Source of the DNA: Anaerolineae bacterium
GTDB lineage: Bacteria > Chloroflexota > Anaerolineae > Anaerolineales > UBA11579
NCBI GenBank assembly: GCA_004297445.1
Contig: SCUK01000082.1
Coordinates: 1 to 36,334, forward strand
DNA: 36,334 nucleotides
Reading direction: 5' to 3'
Notes under the pieces: generated by a model
Databases searched by the model: none
Told to the model about the DNA's origin: nothing
Seen by the model: only the letters and a program-made list of their open reading frames with translations
Made by a program: the position numbers and the translations under genes
Part shown: positions 15,196 through 23,397 of the stretch, one piece after another
How positions within the stretch are numbered: the stretch's first letter is position 1
Layout: the number at the start of each line of letters is the position of its first letter

Positions 15196-16758
15196 TCAGA
15201 GGGGGATGTTCCCATGCTTGCGCGGCCGGATGGGGACACGCTTGTCGCGCAGGAGTTCGAGGGCGGCGATGAGTTTGGGACGGGTTTCAGAGGGATGAAG
15301 GACATCGTCAATATGGCCGCTTTCGGCGGCGGCAAAGGGCGAGCCGAACTCGCGACGGAAGGCCTCCACCGATTCGCGTTCGGCCTGTTCCCGGTCCGGT
15401 CGGTCTTTGAGTTTGTCGGCGTAGAGAATCTGCACCGCGCCCTCCGCCCCCATCACGGCGATTTCAGCGGTGGGCCAGGCATAGACCACATCCGTGCGGA
15501 TGTGCTTGCTGCTCATAACGATGTAGGCACCACCGTACGCCTTGCGCAGGATGACGGCCAGTTTCGGCACGGTGGCTTCGCTATACGCATATACGATTTT
15601 GGCGCCGTGCCGGATGATGCCGCCGTGTTCTTCGCGCACGCCGGGCAGGAAGCCGGGCGTATCCACCAGCGTGATAAGCGGGATATTGAACGCATCGCAA
15701 AAGCGGATGAAACGGGCGATCTTGTCCGAGGCGTCAATATCCAGCACGCCGGCCAGGGCCATCGGCTGGTTGGCGACGACACCCACTACCGCGCCGTGCA
15801 GACGGGCAAAACCGACCACCGCGTTCTGGGCAAACTGGGCATGCACTTCAAGGAACGTGTCCGTGTCAAAGATGAGGGTAATGGCGGCGCGCACATCGTA
15901 CGGTTCGCCGGGGTCAGTGGGCACGAGAGAGTCAAGGCGGGCATCCATGCGATGGGGGTCATCAGCGGGCGGGATGCGGGGCGCAGGTTCGGCGTTGTTG
16001 GCCGGCAGGTAGGAGAGCAACTGGCGGGTGAGCGCCAGGGCGGAATGTTCGTCCGGCGCGGCGAAGTGCGCCACCCCGCTGATGCTGTTGTGTACGCCAG
16101 CGCCGCCGAGTTCGTCGAGGCCGACCTTTTCGCCGGTGACGGTTTCAATAACTTTGGGGCCGGTGATGAACATGTGGCTGGAACCCTCGGTCATGATGAC
16201 GAAGTCGGTGAGGCCGGGGGAATACACCGAACCGCCGGCGCACGGGCCGAGCATGACGCTGATTTGCGGAACTACACCGCTGGCCTGAGTATTGCGCCAG
16301 AACAACTCGGAAAATGCGGCCAGGCCGTAAACACCTTCCTGGATGCGCGCGCCGACCGAATCCATCAGGCCGACAACGGGTACGCCGGAGTCCAGCGCCA
16401 AGTCCAGCAGGCGAGCAACTTTTTGCCCCTGCACTTCGCTGAACGAACCGCCCAGCACGGTGAAGTCCTGGGCGTAGACTGCCAGCATGCGGCCATGCAC
16501 GCGGCCGAACCCGGTGATGACACTATCGCCCGGCGCGCGCTGTTCATCCAGCCCGAAGGCGGTGTGGCGGTGCGCCCGGTAGGGTTCCAGTTCGTTGAAA
16601 CTGCCGGGGTCGAGAAAGGCCGCAATGCGTTCGCCTGCGGTGAGTTTACCCTTCTTGTGCTGGGCGGCAATGCGGTCAGCGCCGCCGGCTTCTGCCGCCT
16701 GCTGGCGCCTCTCTTCCAGTTCACGCCCCAGGCTTTCAGGGGTTGGGGAATCAGTCAT
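15196..16758 (-). CDS. mmdA: Methylmalonyl-CoA decarboxylase-type carboxyltransferase alpha subunit
   Basis: The 520-residue protein from MTDSPTPESLG is the normal size for MmdA/propionyl-CoA carboxylase beta proteins; GGAGG precedes this ATG by 9 bases. Acyl-CoA-binding and oxyanion-hole motifs are seen: SVGARIQEGV, GPCAGGSVYSPGL, FITGPKVIETVTGE, LVDTPGFLPGV and KAYGGAYIVMSSKH. It moves the carboxyl group of (S)-methylmalonyl-CoA, or a close acyl-CoA, to biotin. No biotin carboxylase gene is present and an OadB-type subunit is, so the complex runs as a Na+-pumping decarboxylase and not an ATP-driven carboxylase. The substrate assignment rests on family and operon (A-D-C-B order); malonyl-CoA or other acyl-CoAs remain possible. 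Confidence 0.88.
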   Translation of the reverse strand: MTDSPTPESLGRELEERRQQAAEAGGADRIAAQHKKGKLTAGERIAAFLDPGSFNELEPYRAHRHTAFGLDEQRAPGDSVITGFGRVHGRMLAVYAQDFTVLGGSFSEVQGQKVARLLDLALDSGVPVVGLMDSVGARIQEGVYGLAAFSELFWRNTQASGVVPQISVMLGPCAGGSVYSPGLTDFVIMTEGSSHMFITGPKVIETVTGEKVGLDELGGAGVHNSISGVAHFAAPDEHSALALTRQLLSYLPANNAEPAPRIPPADDPHRMDARLDSLVPTDPGEPYDVRAAITLIFDTDTFLEVHAQFAQNAVVGFARLHGAVVGVVANQPMALAGVLDIDASDKIARFIRFCDAFNIPLITLVDTPGFLPGVREEHGGIIRHGAKIVYAYSEATVPKLAVILRKAYGGAYIVMSSKHIRTDVVYAWPTAEIAVMGAEGAVQILYADKLKDRPDREQAERESVEAFRREFGSPFAAAESGHIDDVLHPSETRPKLIAALELLRDKRVPIRPRKHGNIPL

Positions 16759-16819
16759 CGGGTCGGGCCTCCGGCGAGGTGGTGGTGATGATGCCCGCAA
16801 ACCACCAGCCGCGTGTAGG

Positions 16820-16848
16820 GTCTAAATATTTCGGACTGTGGCAGTCAA
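16820..16848 (-). promoter_or_regulatory. Candidate mmd operon promoter
   Basis: Minus-strand TTGACT (plus 16843-16848) with TTAGAC (plus 16820-16825), spacing 17. The -35 is good, the -10 weak. It lies 62 bases before the mmdA ATG, back to back with the catabolic-operon promoter. Confidence 0.3.
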
Positions 16849-16859
16849 CTTTACACTCC

Positions 16860-16888
16860 TTGCCAAGCCTGTACCCTCATTATACAAT
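16860..16888 (+). promoter_or_regulatory. Strong candidate promoter of the catabolic operon
   Basis: TTGCCA at 16860-16865 and TACAAT at 16883-16888 are spaced by exactly 17 bases, with TATA just before the -10. Transcription would start near 16895, giving a leader of about 40 bases that contains AAAGGA, 6 bases before the ATG at 16934. No other convincing promoter is seen before 28683 on this strand. Confidence 0.6.
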
Positions 16889-16933
16889 GGGGCTGTCAGA
16901 CAATTCAGCCCAGCCCATTGCAAAGGACTCGCT

Positions 16934-17812
16934 ATGAAGCCAGCATCCTTCAAGTACCTTGCCCCGGACTCCCTTGCGGAAGCGCTGGCTCTGCGCGCCG
17001 AACACGGCGACGACGCCAAAGCGCTGGCGGGCGGGCAGAGTTTGATCCCTGCCATGAACTTCCGGGTGGCGCAACCCAGCCTACTGGTCGACCTGAACAA
17101 GATTAACGAACTGCGCTATATCCGGCGCGAGGGGAATGAACTGCGCATTGGCGCGATGACCACCCAGAGCGCGGTGGAACGCAACGACCTGGTTGCCAAA
17201 CACCAACCGCTTCTGTTTGAGACCGTCCCATTTGTGGCCCATCCTCAGATTCGCAACCGGGGCACGCTGGGCGGCAGCCTGGCGCATGCCGACCCGGCGG
17301 CCGAAATGCCGGTTGTGGCGTTGGCGCTTGACGCGAAATTCAAGGCGCAGAGCAAGGACGGCGAACGCTGGATACCCGCCAAAGAGTTCTTTCAGGGTTT
17401 CTTCACTGTTGACCTGCAACCCACCGAATACCTGACCGAAATCGCTTATCCCGACCTGCCGGCGCGCACCGGCTGGTGCTTCATGGAAGTGGCGCGGCGA
17501 CATGGCGACTACGCCATGTGCGGCATCGCGGCGCTGGTAACGCTGGACGCCAAGGGCATCTGTGAAAAGGCGCGGCTGGTGTATCTGAACGTGGGGGATG
17601 GACCCGTGGATGCCAGTCGCACGGCGGCACTGCTTACCGGGCAAGCCATCACGGACGAGGCGATGCGCGCCGCCGCAGACAAGGCCGCCGGTGACGAGAT
17701 GAACCCGTTTGGCAGCGTACACGCCAGCCCGGAGTACCAGAAACACCTGGCGCGCGTACTCACGCGCCGCGCGCTTAAGACTGCACACGAGCGCGCCCTG
17801 ACTGCCCACTAA
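16934..17812 (+). CDS. Molybdenum hydroxylase FAD-binding (medium) subunit
   Basis: The 292-residue protein is of the CoxM/xanthine dehydrogenase FAD-subunit family. The FAD-binding loops are ALAGGQSLIPAMNFR (about 35-49) and the second signature PQIRNRGTLGGSLAHADPAA (about 103-122). The C-terminal domain has FMEVARRHGDYAMCGIAALV. It passes electrons from the FeS subunit to an acceptor. ATG 16934 has AAAGGA at 6 bases; the frame extends further upstream but only through promoter sequence. It is first in the operon, 20 bases before the FeS subunit. Confidence 0.92.
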   Translation: MKPASFKYLAPDSLAEALALRAEHGDDAKALAGGQSLIPAMNFRVAQPSLLVDLNKINELRYIRREGNELRIGAMTTQSAVERNDLVAKHQPLLFETVPFVAHPQIRNRGTLGGSLAHADPAAEMPVVALALDAKFKAQSKDGERWIPAKEFFQGFFTVDLQPTEYLTEIAYPDLPARTGWCFMEVARRHGDYAMCGIAALVTLDAKGICEKARLVYLNVGDGPVDASRTAALLTGQAITDEAMRAAADKAAGDEMNPFGSVHASPEYQKHLARVLTRRALKTAHERALTAH

Positions 17813-17832
17813 CCGCTTACAAGGATGCCCGC

Positions 17833-18309
17833 ATGACGGACAAAGCGCAATTTCAATTTACCCTCAATGGCAAGGAGCATACCGGCGAAGCCGAACCCCG
17901 CCTGCTGCTGGTAGACTACCTGCGCCATGAAATCGGGCTGACCGGCAGCCATGTGGGCTGTGAGCATGGCGTGTGCGGCGCGTGTACGATCCTGATGGAT
18001 GGGCAGGCAGTGCGCTCGTGCCTGATGTTCGCGGTGCAGGCGGATGGGCATGACGTCCGCACGGTGGAAAGCCTGGGCACGATGGACGCCATGCACCCGC
18101 TGCAAGAGGCGTTCCGCGAGGCGCACGGCCTGCAATGCGGGTTTTGCACCCCCGGCTTCCTGATGACGCTGGTGCCCTACCTGGAGGAGCACTCCAACCC
18201 TTCCGAAGACGACATCCGCCATGCCATCTCCGGCAACATCTGCCGCTGCACCGGTTACCAGCACATCGTGGATGCCGTGCTGCTGGCCGCCCGCAAGATG
18301 AACGCCTAA
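17833..18309 (+). CDS. Molybdenum hydroxylase [2Fe-2S] (small) subunit
   Basis: The 158-residue protein is of the CoxS/XdhC-type small subunit family. The plant-ferredoxin-like cluster uses C43, C48, C51 and C63 (GCEHGVCGACTILMDG). The second cluster uses C102, C105, C137 and C139 (CGFCTPG, ICRCTGY). All eight ligands are present. It carries electrons from the Mo centre to FAD. The amidase gene starts 4 bases later. Confidence 0.95.
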   Translation: MTDKAQFQFTLNGKEHTGEAEPRLLLVDYLRHEIGLTGSHVGCEHGVCGACTILMDGQAVRSCLMFAVQADGHDVRTVESLGTMDAMHPLQEAFREAHGLQCGFCTPGFLMTLVPYLEEHSNPSEDDIRHAISGNICRCTGYQHIVDAVLLAARKMNA

Positions 18310-18313
18310 GGTC

Positions 18314-19615
18314 ATGCTGGCGCAAAAACCCACCAACCCGAATGCCGTGCTGGCCGCTCTGCGCGCCGGCGACCTGAGCCTGGGCGAGTACATCGACCAG
18401 AAGCAGGCGCATTTCTTCCAGACCGAGCGCCAGGTGCACGCGTTTGTGCCGGAACCAGACCGCTTTGAACGCCTGCGCGGCGCGGCGGCGGAATTGGAAG
18501 CGCGCTACCCCACCCCGGAAGGACGTCCGCCCTTCTATGGGCTGATGATGGGCGTGAAGGATATCTTTCACGTGGACGGACTCCCGACCACGGGCGGCAG
18601 CCAACTGCCCCCGGAAGCGCTGGCGGGGCCGGAAGCCGACGTCATCACGACGATGAAAGGGCTGGGCGCGCTGGTTTTTGGCAAGACGGTCAGCACCGAG
18701 TTTGCTTACTTCGCTCCCGGCCCCACGCGCAACCCGCACAACCTGGAGCACACGCCCGGCGGCTCCAGCAGCGGCTCGGCGGCAGCGGTGGCCAGCGGCA
18801 TGGTGCCGTTTGCGTTTGGCACGCAGACCATCGGCTCGGTGAGCCGCCCGGCCTCCTTTTGCGGCGTCATCGGCTACAAGCCTACCTACGAGACTATCTC
18901 CCGCGCGGGCGTCATCCCGCTTTCGCCTTCGCTGGACCATGTGGGATTCTTCACCACCGACCTCGCGTTGGCGCACAACATTGCCAAACAACTGGTTCAG
19001 GGCTGGTTTCCGCCCAGCGGCAGTCTAGGCAAGCCGGTATTGGGCATTCTGACCGGCCCTTACCTTGAGCACGCCGGCGAGGAGATGCAGGCGATGGTCC
19101 GTGCTTCGTGCGCCAAACTGGCGGAACTGGGCTATGCGGTCAAGGACGTGCCCGCCATGCCGGATTATGAAGACATTCGCCTGCGGCACAACCGCATCCT
19201 GGCGGCGGACGCGGCGGCGGTGCACGCCGATTGGTTCGCCCGATTTGAAGATAAATATCATTCCAAAACTGCCGAGTTGATTCGCAAGGGCCAAACCGTG
19301 TCTCACGAACAACTGGATCACGACCGCTTCGGGCGTGTTTCCCTGCGAAATCACCTGGTTGAGTTGATGATTGAACACGAAATTGACCTGTGGCTCAGCC
19401 CGGCCGCGCCCGGCGGCGCGCCTGCCGGGCTGGAGAGCACCGGCGACCCGGTGATGAACCTCCCGTGGACGCACAGCGGCCTGCCCACGCTGACGCTGCC
19501 GGCAGGAAAGACGGCAGCCGGCCTGCCCCTCGGCGTGCAGTTGGCCGCAGCGGGCCAGCAGGATGAGCGCCTGTTCCTGTGGGCGCACGGAATACAACAG
19601 GCATTGAAGAATTGA
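18314..19615 (+). CDS. Amidase-signature family hydrolase
   Basis: The 433-residue protein carries the amidase-signature Ser-cisSer-Lys triad. K82 lies in MGVKDIF, cis-Ser S151 in GGSSSGSAAAVASG and nucleophile S175 in TIGSVSRPASFCGVIGYKPT; the 24-residue Ser-Ser spacing is standard. The family cleaves amides, ureido bonds (allophanate, biuret) or related linkages. Between the hydroxylase subunits and fdrA it probably acts on a ring-opened amide or ureido intermediate. The exact substrate is not readable. The N-terminal MLAQKPTN start is 4 bases after the FeS gene stop. Confidence 0.9.
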   Translation: MLAQKPTNPNAVLAALRAGDLSLGEYIDQKQAHFFQTERQVHAFVPEPDRFERLRGAAAELEARYPTPEGRPPFYGLMMGVKDIFHVDGLPTTGGSQLPPEALAGPEADVITTMKGLGALVFGKTVSTEFAYFAPGPTRNPHNLEHTPGGSSSGSAAAVASGMVPFAFGTQTIGSVSRPASFCGVIGYKPTYETISRAGVIPLSPSLDHVGFFTTDLALAHNIAKQLVQGWFPPSGSLGKPVLGILTGPYLEHAGEEMQAMVRASCAKLAELGYAVKDVPAMPDYEDIRLRHNRILAADAAAVHADWFARFEDKYHSKTAELIRKGQTVSHEQLDHDRFGRVSLRNHLVELMIEHEIDLWLSPAAPGGAPAGLESTGDPVMNLPWTHSGLPTLTLPAGKTAAGLPLGVQLAAAGQQDERLFLWAHGIQQALKN

Positions 19616-19621
19616 AGCGCC

Positions 19622-21301
19622 ATGATTCTTAAGACTCAAATTCGCGCGGGAACCTATTTTGACTCGGTGGTACTGATGCACCTGCAGCGCAGCCTTGCCG
19701 GGCTGCCCGGCGTGGACGACGCCGGCGTGGTGATGGCAACTCCTGCCAACCAGGAACTACTGGCGGAGTTCGAACTGCTCTCGGATGAGGGCAAGGCCGC
19801 CGGAGCGGATGACATGCTGATTGTGGTGCGCGCCGAAACGGAACAGGCCGCGGCTCAAGCTATCGCCCAGGTGGATGACCTCTTGAAGAAGCGCCGCTCA
19901 AACGTGGCAACCGAATTCCGGCCTCACAGCCTGGATGGCGCAACAAAACAACTGCCGCAAGCCGAGTTTGTGCTCATCTCGGTGCCGGGGCGGTATGCGG
20001 CGGGGGTAGCCGAGCAGGCGCTGGAGCTGGGCAAGCATGTATTCCTGTACAGCGATAACGTGGAGATTGCGGATGAAATCCGGCTGAAGGAGAAGGGCCG
20101 GGCGATGGGCCGGCTGGTGATGGGCCCGGACTGCGGCACAGCCATCCTGAACGGAGTCGGCCTCGGGTTCGCCAACCGGGTGCGGCGCGGCGACATCGGC
20201 GTGGTGGCCGCTTCCGGCACAGGCTTGCAGGCGGTTACGGCTGGCATTCACAATCTGGGCGGCGGTGTCTCGCAGGCGTTTGGCACCGGCGGGCGTGACC
20301 TGAAAACCGACGTGGGCGGCACAACCGCGCTGATGGCGCTGAACGTGCTGGCGCGGGACGATGGGACGAAAGTAATTGTGCTGGTGAGCAAGCCGCCGGC
20401 GGCGGCAGTGGCGGCGCGGCTGCTCGGCGCGGCCCAGGCCATGGGGAAACCGGTGGTGGTGCAGTTCATCGGCTATCCGCCACCCGGCCGGCAGGTGGGC
20501 AACCTGCACTTCGCTGCCAGCCTGCATGAAGCCGCAGAGACCGCGCTGGCACTGGCCGGAAATGCCGAGGGCGCAAAAGTAACCGAACCACGGCAGGGAT
20601 ATTTGCGCGGGCTGTTTTCCGGCGGAACGTTGGCCTACGAAATGATGTTGGGCGTGCAGGCCACGCTGGCGCCGCTGTATTCCAACACGCCCATCTCAGC
20701 GGACCAGAAACTAGACGATGTGTTTACCAGCAAGGGACATACGATTATTGACCTGGGCGAAGATGATTTCACCCAGGGGCGGCTGCACCCGATGATGGAC
20801 AATGACCTGCGCCTGCGGCGATTGAAAGAGGAACTGGAAGACCCGGAAACCGGATTAATCCTGCTGGACGTGGTGCTGGGTGAAGGGGCGCACCCGGACC
20901 CGGCCTCCGAACTGGCCCCGGCGATTGCGGCGGGACACAAACAGCGCAAGGATGTGGAGTTTGTCGCGCTGGTGGTCGGCACGGATGAGGACCCGCAGGG
21001 TCTGGACAAACAGGTTGAGCAGCTGGAGTCTGCGGGCGCGCGCATTTTCCGCACCACCGCGGGGGCCGTGGAATATGCCAGCCGCAGGCTGGCGCGCCCA
21101 CCCGAAATGATGGGAACGGCGGTAGAACTGGGGGCCTTTCAACGACCGCTGGCGGCCATCAACGTGGGACTTGAGTCGTTCTACGAGAGCCTGAAGGGAC
21201 AGGGCGCCGAGGCGGTGCATGTGGACTGGCGTCCCCCGGCGGGCGGCAACGAGAAATTAATGGGCATTCTGGCCCGCCTGAAGACAACGGCCAATGGATA
21301 G
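19622..21301 (+). CDS. fdrA: FdrA-family protein (AllF-like carbamoyltransferase subunit)
   Basis: The 559-residue protein matches the length of E. coli FdrA (about 555). It has the succinyl-CoA-synthetase-like fold: a Rossmann-type N-terminal region with FVLISVPGRYAAGVAEQAL, MGPDCGTAILNGVGLGFANR and GVVAASGTGLQAV, then a ligase-like C-terminal domain (LRGLFSGGTLAYEMM, DLGEDDFTQGRLHPMMDNDL). In E. coli FdrA (AllF) works with AllG and AllH as oxamate carbamoyltransferase, releasing carbamoyl phosphate. The DUF1116 (AllG-like) gene follows after 9 bases and the DUF2877 (AllH-like) gene lies further down the operon, so all three subunits are present. Confidence 0.9.
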   Translation: MILKTQIRAGTYFDSVVLMHLQRSLAGLPGVDDAGVVMATPANQELLAEFELLSDEGKAAGADDMLIVVRAETEQAAAQAIAQVDDLLKKRRSNVATEFRPHSLDGATKQLPQAEFVLISVPGRYAAGVAEQALELGKHVFLYSDNVEIADEIRLKEKGRAMGRLVMGPDCGTAILNGVGLGFANRVRRGDIGVVAASGTGLQAVTAGIHNLGGGVSQAFGTGGRDLKTDVGGTTALMALNVLARDDGTKVIVLVSKPPAAAVAARLLGAAQAMGKPVVVQFIGYPPPGRQVGNLHFAASLHEAAETALALAGNAEGAKVTEPRQGYLRGLFSGGTLAYEMMLGVQATLAPLYSNTPISADQKLDDVFTSKGHTIIDLGEDDFTQGRLHPMMDNDLRLRRLKEELEDPETGLILLDVVLGEGAHPDPASELAPAIAAGHKQRKDVEFVALVVGTDEDPQGLDKQVEQLESAGARIFRTTAGAVEYASRRLARPPEMMGTAVELGAFQRPLAAINVGLESFYESLKGQGAEAVHVDWRPPAGGNEKLMGILARLKTTANG

Positions 21302-21310
21302 GAGGCAGGC

Positions 21311-22558
21311 ATGGCGATTGACATAGACAAAGCCAACCAAACCACTGTGGAACGCATGATGAGCGCGCGGCCCATCCTCAAGGGTGTGGCGCGCGCGAAA
21401 GATGTGATTCCCGGTATGAAGCCCAACCTGCTGCTGCATGCCGGGCCGCCGATTGAATGGGCGCGGATGTCCGGCCCGCTGCGTGGCGCGGTGATAGGCG
21501 CACTGATTTTGGAGGGGCTGGCGAAGGACGAGAAACAAGCCGTGAAGATGGTGGAGGCCGGAGAGGTCGAATTCGACCCGTGCCATCACCACCAGACCGT
21601 CGGCCCAATGGCGGGCGTGACGTCGTCTTCCATGATGGTGTACGAGCTGGATAACGTCACGCATGGCAATAAGGCGTATTCCAACCTGAACGAAGGCTAT
21701 GGGAAAGTGCTGCGCTACGGCGCATACAGCGAAGACGTGCTGGCCAAACTGCGCTGGATGAATGAAGAGATGGGGCCGCTGCTGGCTGAAGCGCTGGCTA
21801 CGACCGAAGGCATTGATATCCGCGCCCTGCTCTCTGAATCGCTGCACATGGGCGATGAGGGCCACAACCGCAACAAAGCCGGTTCGATCCTGTACACCGC
21901 CAAACTGGCGCCGTTGCTGGCGAAAGTGAGCAAGAAGGCAGACACCCTGAGCGAAATACTCAAGTTCCTGGGCGATAATGCCCTAAGTGTGTTGAATCCA
22001 GTGATGGCGGCGTGCAAGGCGATGGCGGATGCGGGGCATGGGATAGAGGGAAGCACGGTTGTGACCACCATGGCGCGCAATGGCACTGACTTTGGCCTGC
22101 GGGTGAGCGGCATGGGCGACCAGTGGTTCACCGCCCCCGCCGAAGTGCCGGACGGCCTGTACTTCCCCGGCTATACCAGCGCAGACGCCAACCGGGACAT
22201 TGGAGACAGCACCATCACCGAGACGGCGGGCATTGGCGCGTTTGCGATGGCAGCCGCGCCGGCGATTGTGACGTTTGTGTCCGGCACGCCGCAGGATGCC
22301 ATCAACGCTACGCTGGAGATGTACGAAATCACCACAGCCGAACATGCCGCGTTCACCATCCCGCAACTGGATTTCCGCGGCACGCCGACCGGAATTGACA
22401 TCCGCAAGGTGGTGGAGTTCGGCATCACGCCGCGGGTCAATACCGGCATCGCGCACAAAGAGGCCGGCGTGGGCCAGGTGGGCGCGGGGCTGGTGCGCCC
22501 GCCAATGAAGATATTTGAGGATGCGCTGGTGGCATTTGCGGAAAAATACAAACTGTGA
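21311..22558 (+). CDS. DUF1116 protein (YlbE/AllG-like carbamoyltransferase subunit)
   Basis: The 415-residue protein matches the usual size of DUF1116 proteins (E. coli YlbE about 419). Conserved patches are LLHAGPPIEWARMSGPLRGA, FDPCHHHQTVGPMAGVTSSS, MGDEGHNRNKAGS, TTMARNGTDFGLRVSG and GDSTITETAGIGAFAM. The start has GGAGG 7 bases upstream. In the E. coli allantoin system the homologue is a subunit of oxamate carbamoyltransferase. The 9-base gap to fdrA fits co-translation of a complex. Confidence 0.9.
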   Translation: MAIDIDKANQTTVERMMSARPILKGVARAKDVIPGMKPNLLLHAGPPIEWARMSGPLRGAVIGALILEGLAKDEKQAVKMVEAGEVEFDPCHHHQTVGPMAGVTSSSMMVYELDNVTHGNKAYSNLNEGYGKVLRYGAYSEDVLAKLRWMNEEMGPLLAEALATTEGIDIRALLSESLHMGDEGHNRNKAGSILYTAKLAPLLAKVSKKADTLSEILKFLGDNALSVLNPVMAACKAMADAGHGIEGSTVVTTMARNGTDFGLRVSGMGDQWFTAPAEVPDGLYFPGYTSADANRDIGDSTITETAGIGAFAMAAAPAIVTFVSGTPQDAINATLEMYEITTAEHAAFTIPQLDFRGTPTGIDIRKVVEFGITPRVNTGIAHKEAGVGQVGAGLVRPPMKIFEDALVAFAEKYKL

Positions 22559-22572
22559 CAAAGGAGACTCAC

Positions 22573-23358
22573 ATGAAAATCCACGACCTATCCCAACCGC
22601 TCAACCAGGACGCCTCGTTCTGGCCGTTCTACCCCCCGTTTGAGGTGAAGTATATCAAGCGCAAGTCCGAGCACGGCGTGAACGCCCAGTACATCATGAC
22701 CAGCAACCACATGGGCACCCACCTGGATGCGCCAAAACATTTTGTGACCAACGGCAAGACGATTGACCAGCTGCCGCTGGACTGGCTGTACGGACCGGGC
22801 GTCATCGTGGATATCAGCGACAAGATGGATGACCTGGACGTGTTCACCCCCGAAATGTTGGAAGCCAATGCTGACATCCAGAACGGCGATATCCTTTTCA
22901 TCCATACCGGCTGGCACAAATACTCCTTCTTCAGCCCTGATGGGGACGAGGAACGCTACATCCAGCGCCACCCCGGCCCGCACCACAGCATCTGCGAGTG
23001 GTTGCTGGACAAGAAGATTCACCTGTGGGGTGTGGACATGATCTCCACCGACCACCCGATGAACCTGCCGATTGGGCGCTTCCTGGGCAAAGGCGGGCTG
23101 GAACACTGGGCCAAAGTACGCGCCAAAGTGGAAGCCAAGTTTGGGGCGGACAAAGTGGATGAGATGTTCCCCAACGAGGCCTACCAGTTAACGCACAACG
23201 CGCTGTTCCCGCACGACTGCTTCCACGTGGAGAATCTCGGCGGTGAAATGAGCAACCCGGCCCTGCACAACAAACGCATCGTGCTGAGCGCGCTGCCCTG
23301 GATGTTCAAGGGCGGTGAAGCCGCTTTCTGCCGCGCCGTGGCCTTCACGGAGAAATAG
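22573..23358 (+). CDS. Cyclase-family hydrolase (kynurenine formamidase/isatin hydrolase-like)
   Basis: The 261-residue protein starts at MKIHDLSQPL, with AAAGGAG 6 bases upstream. The metal-binding signature HMGTHLDAPKHF (H46, H50, D52, H56) is intact, with further family residues in GDILFIHTGWHKY and GVDMISTDHPMNLPIGR. The family hydrolyses cyclic or acyclic amides with Mn2+ or Zn2+ (kynurenine formamidase, isatin hydrolase). Here it is a good candidate for opening the oxidised heterocycle. It ends 39 bases before the Mo subunit. Confidence 0.88.
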   Translation: MKIHDLSQPLNQDASFWPFYPPFEVKYIKRKSEHGVNAQYIMTSNHMGTHLDAPKHFVTNGKTIDQLPLDWLYGPGVIVDISDKMDDLDVFTPEMLEANADIQNGDILFIHTGWHKYSFFSPDGDEERYIQRHPGPHHSICEWLLDKKIHLWGVDMISTDHPMNLPIGRFLGKGGLEHWAKVRAKVEAKFGADKVDEMFPNEAYQLTHNALFPHDCFHVENLGGEMSNPALHNKRIVLSALPWMFKGGEAAFCRAVAFTEK

Positions 23359-23397
23359 CCTGAAGCCCGCAACCGCCAACCGCCCGAGGAGGTCCAC

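Noticed and set aside
13203..16758. Oxaloacetate decarboxylase or glutaconyl-CoA decarboxylase
   Set aside because: The carboxyltransferase is of the MmdA/PCC-beta acyl-CoA type of about 520 residues. There is no pyruvate-carboxylase-like OadA alpha domain, and GcdA is longer and distinct.
15187..16788. 533-codon plus-strand frame
   Set aside because: Antisense of mmdA, which has clear catalytic motifs and a ribosome-binding site.
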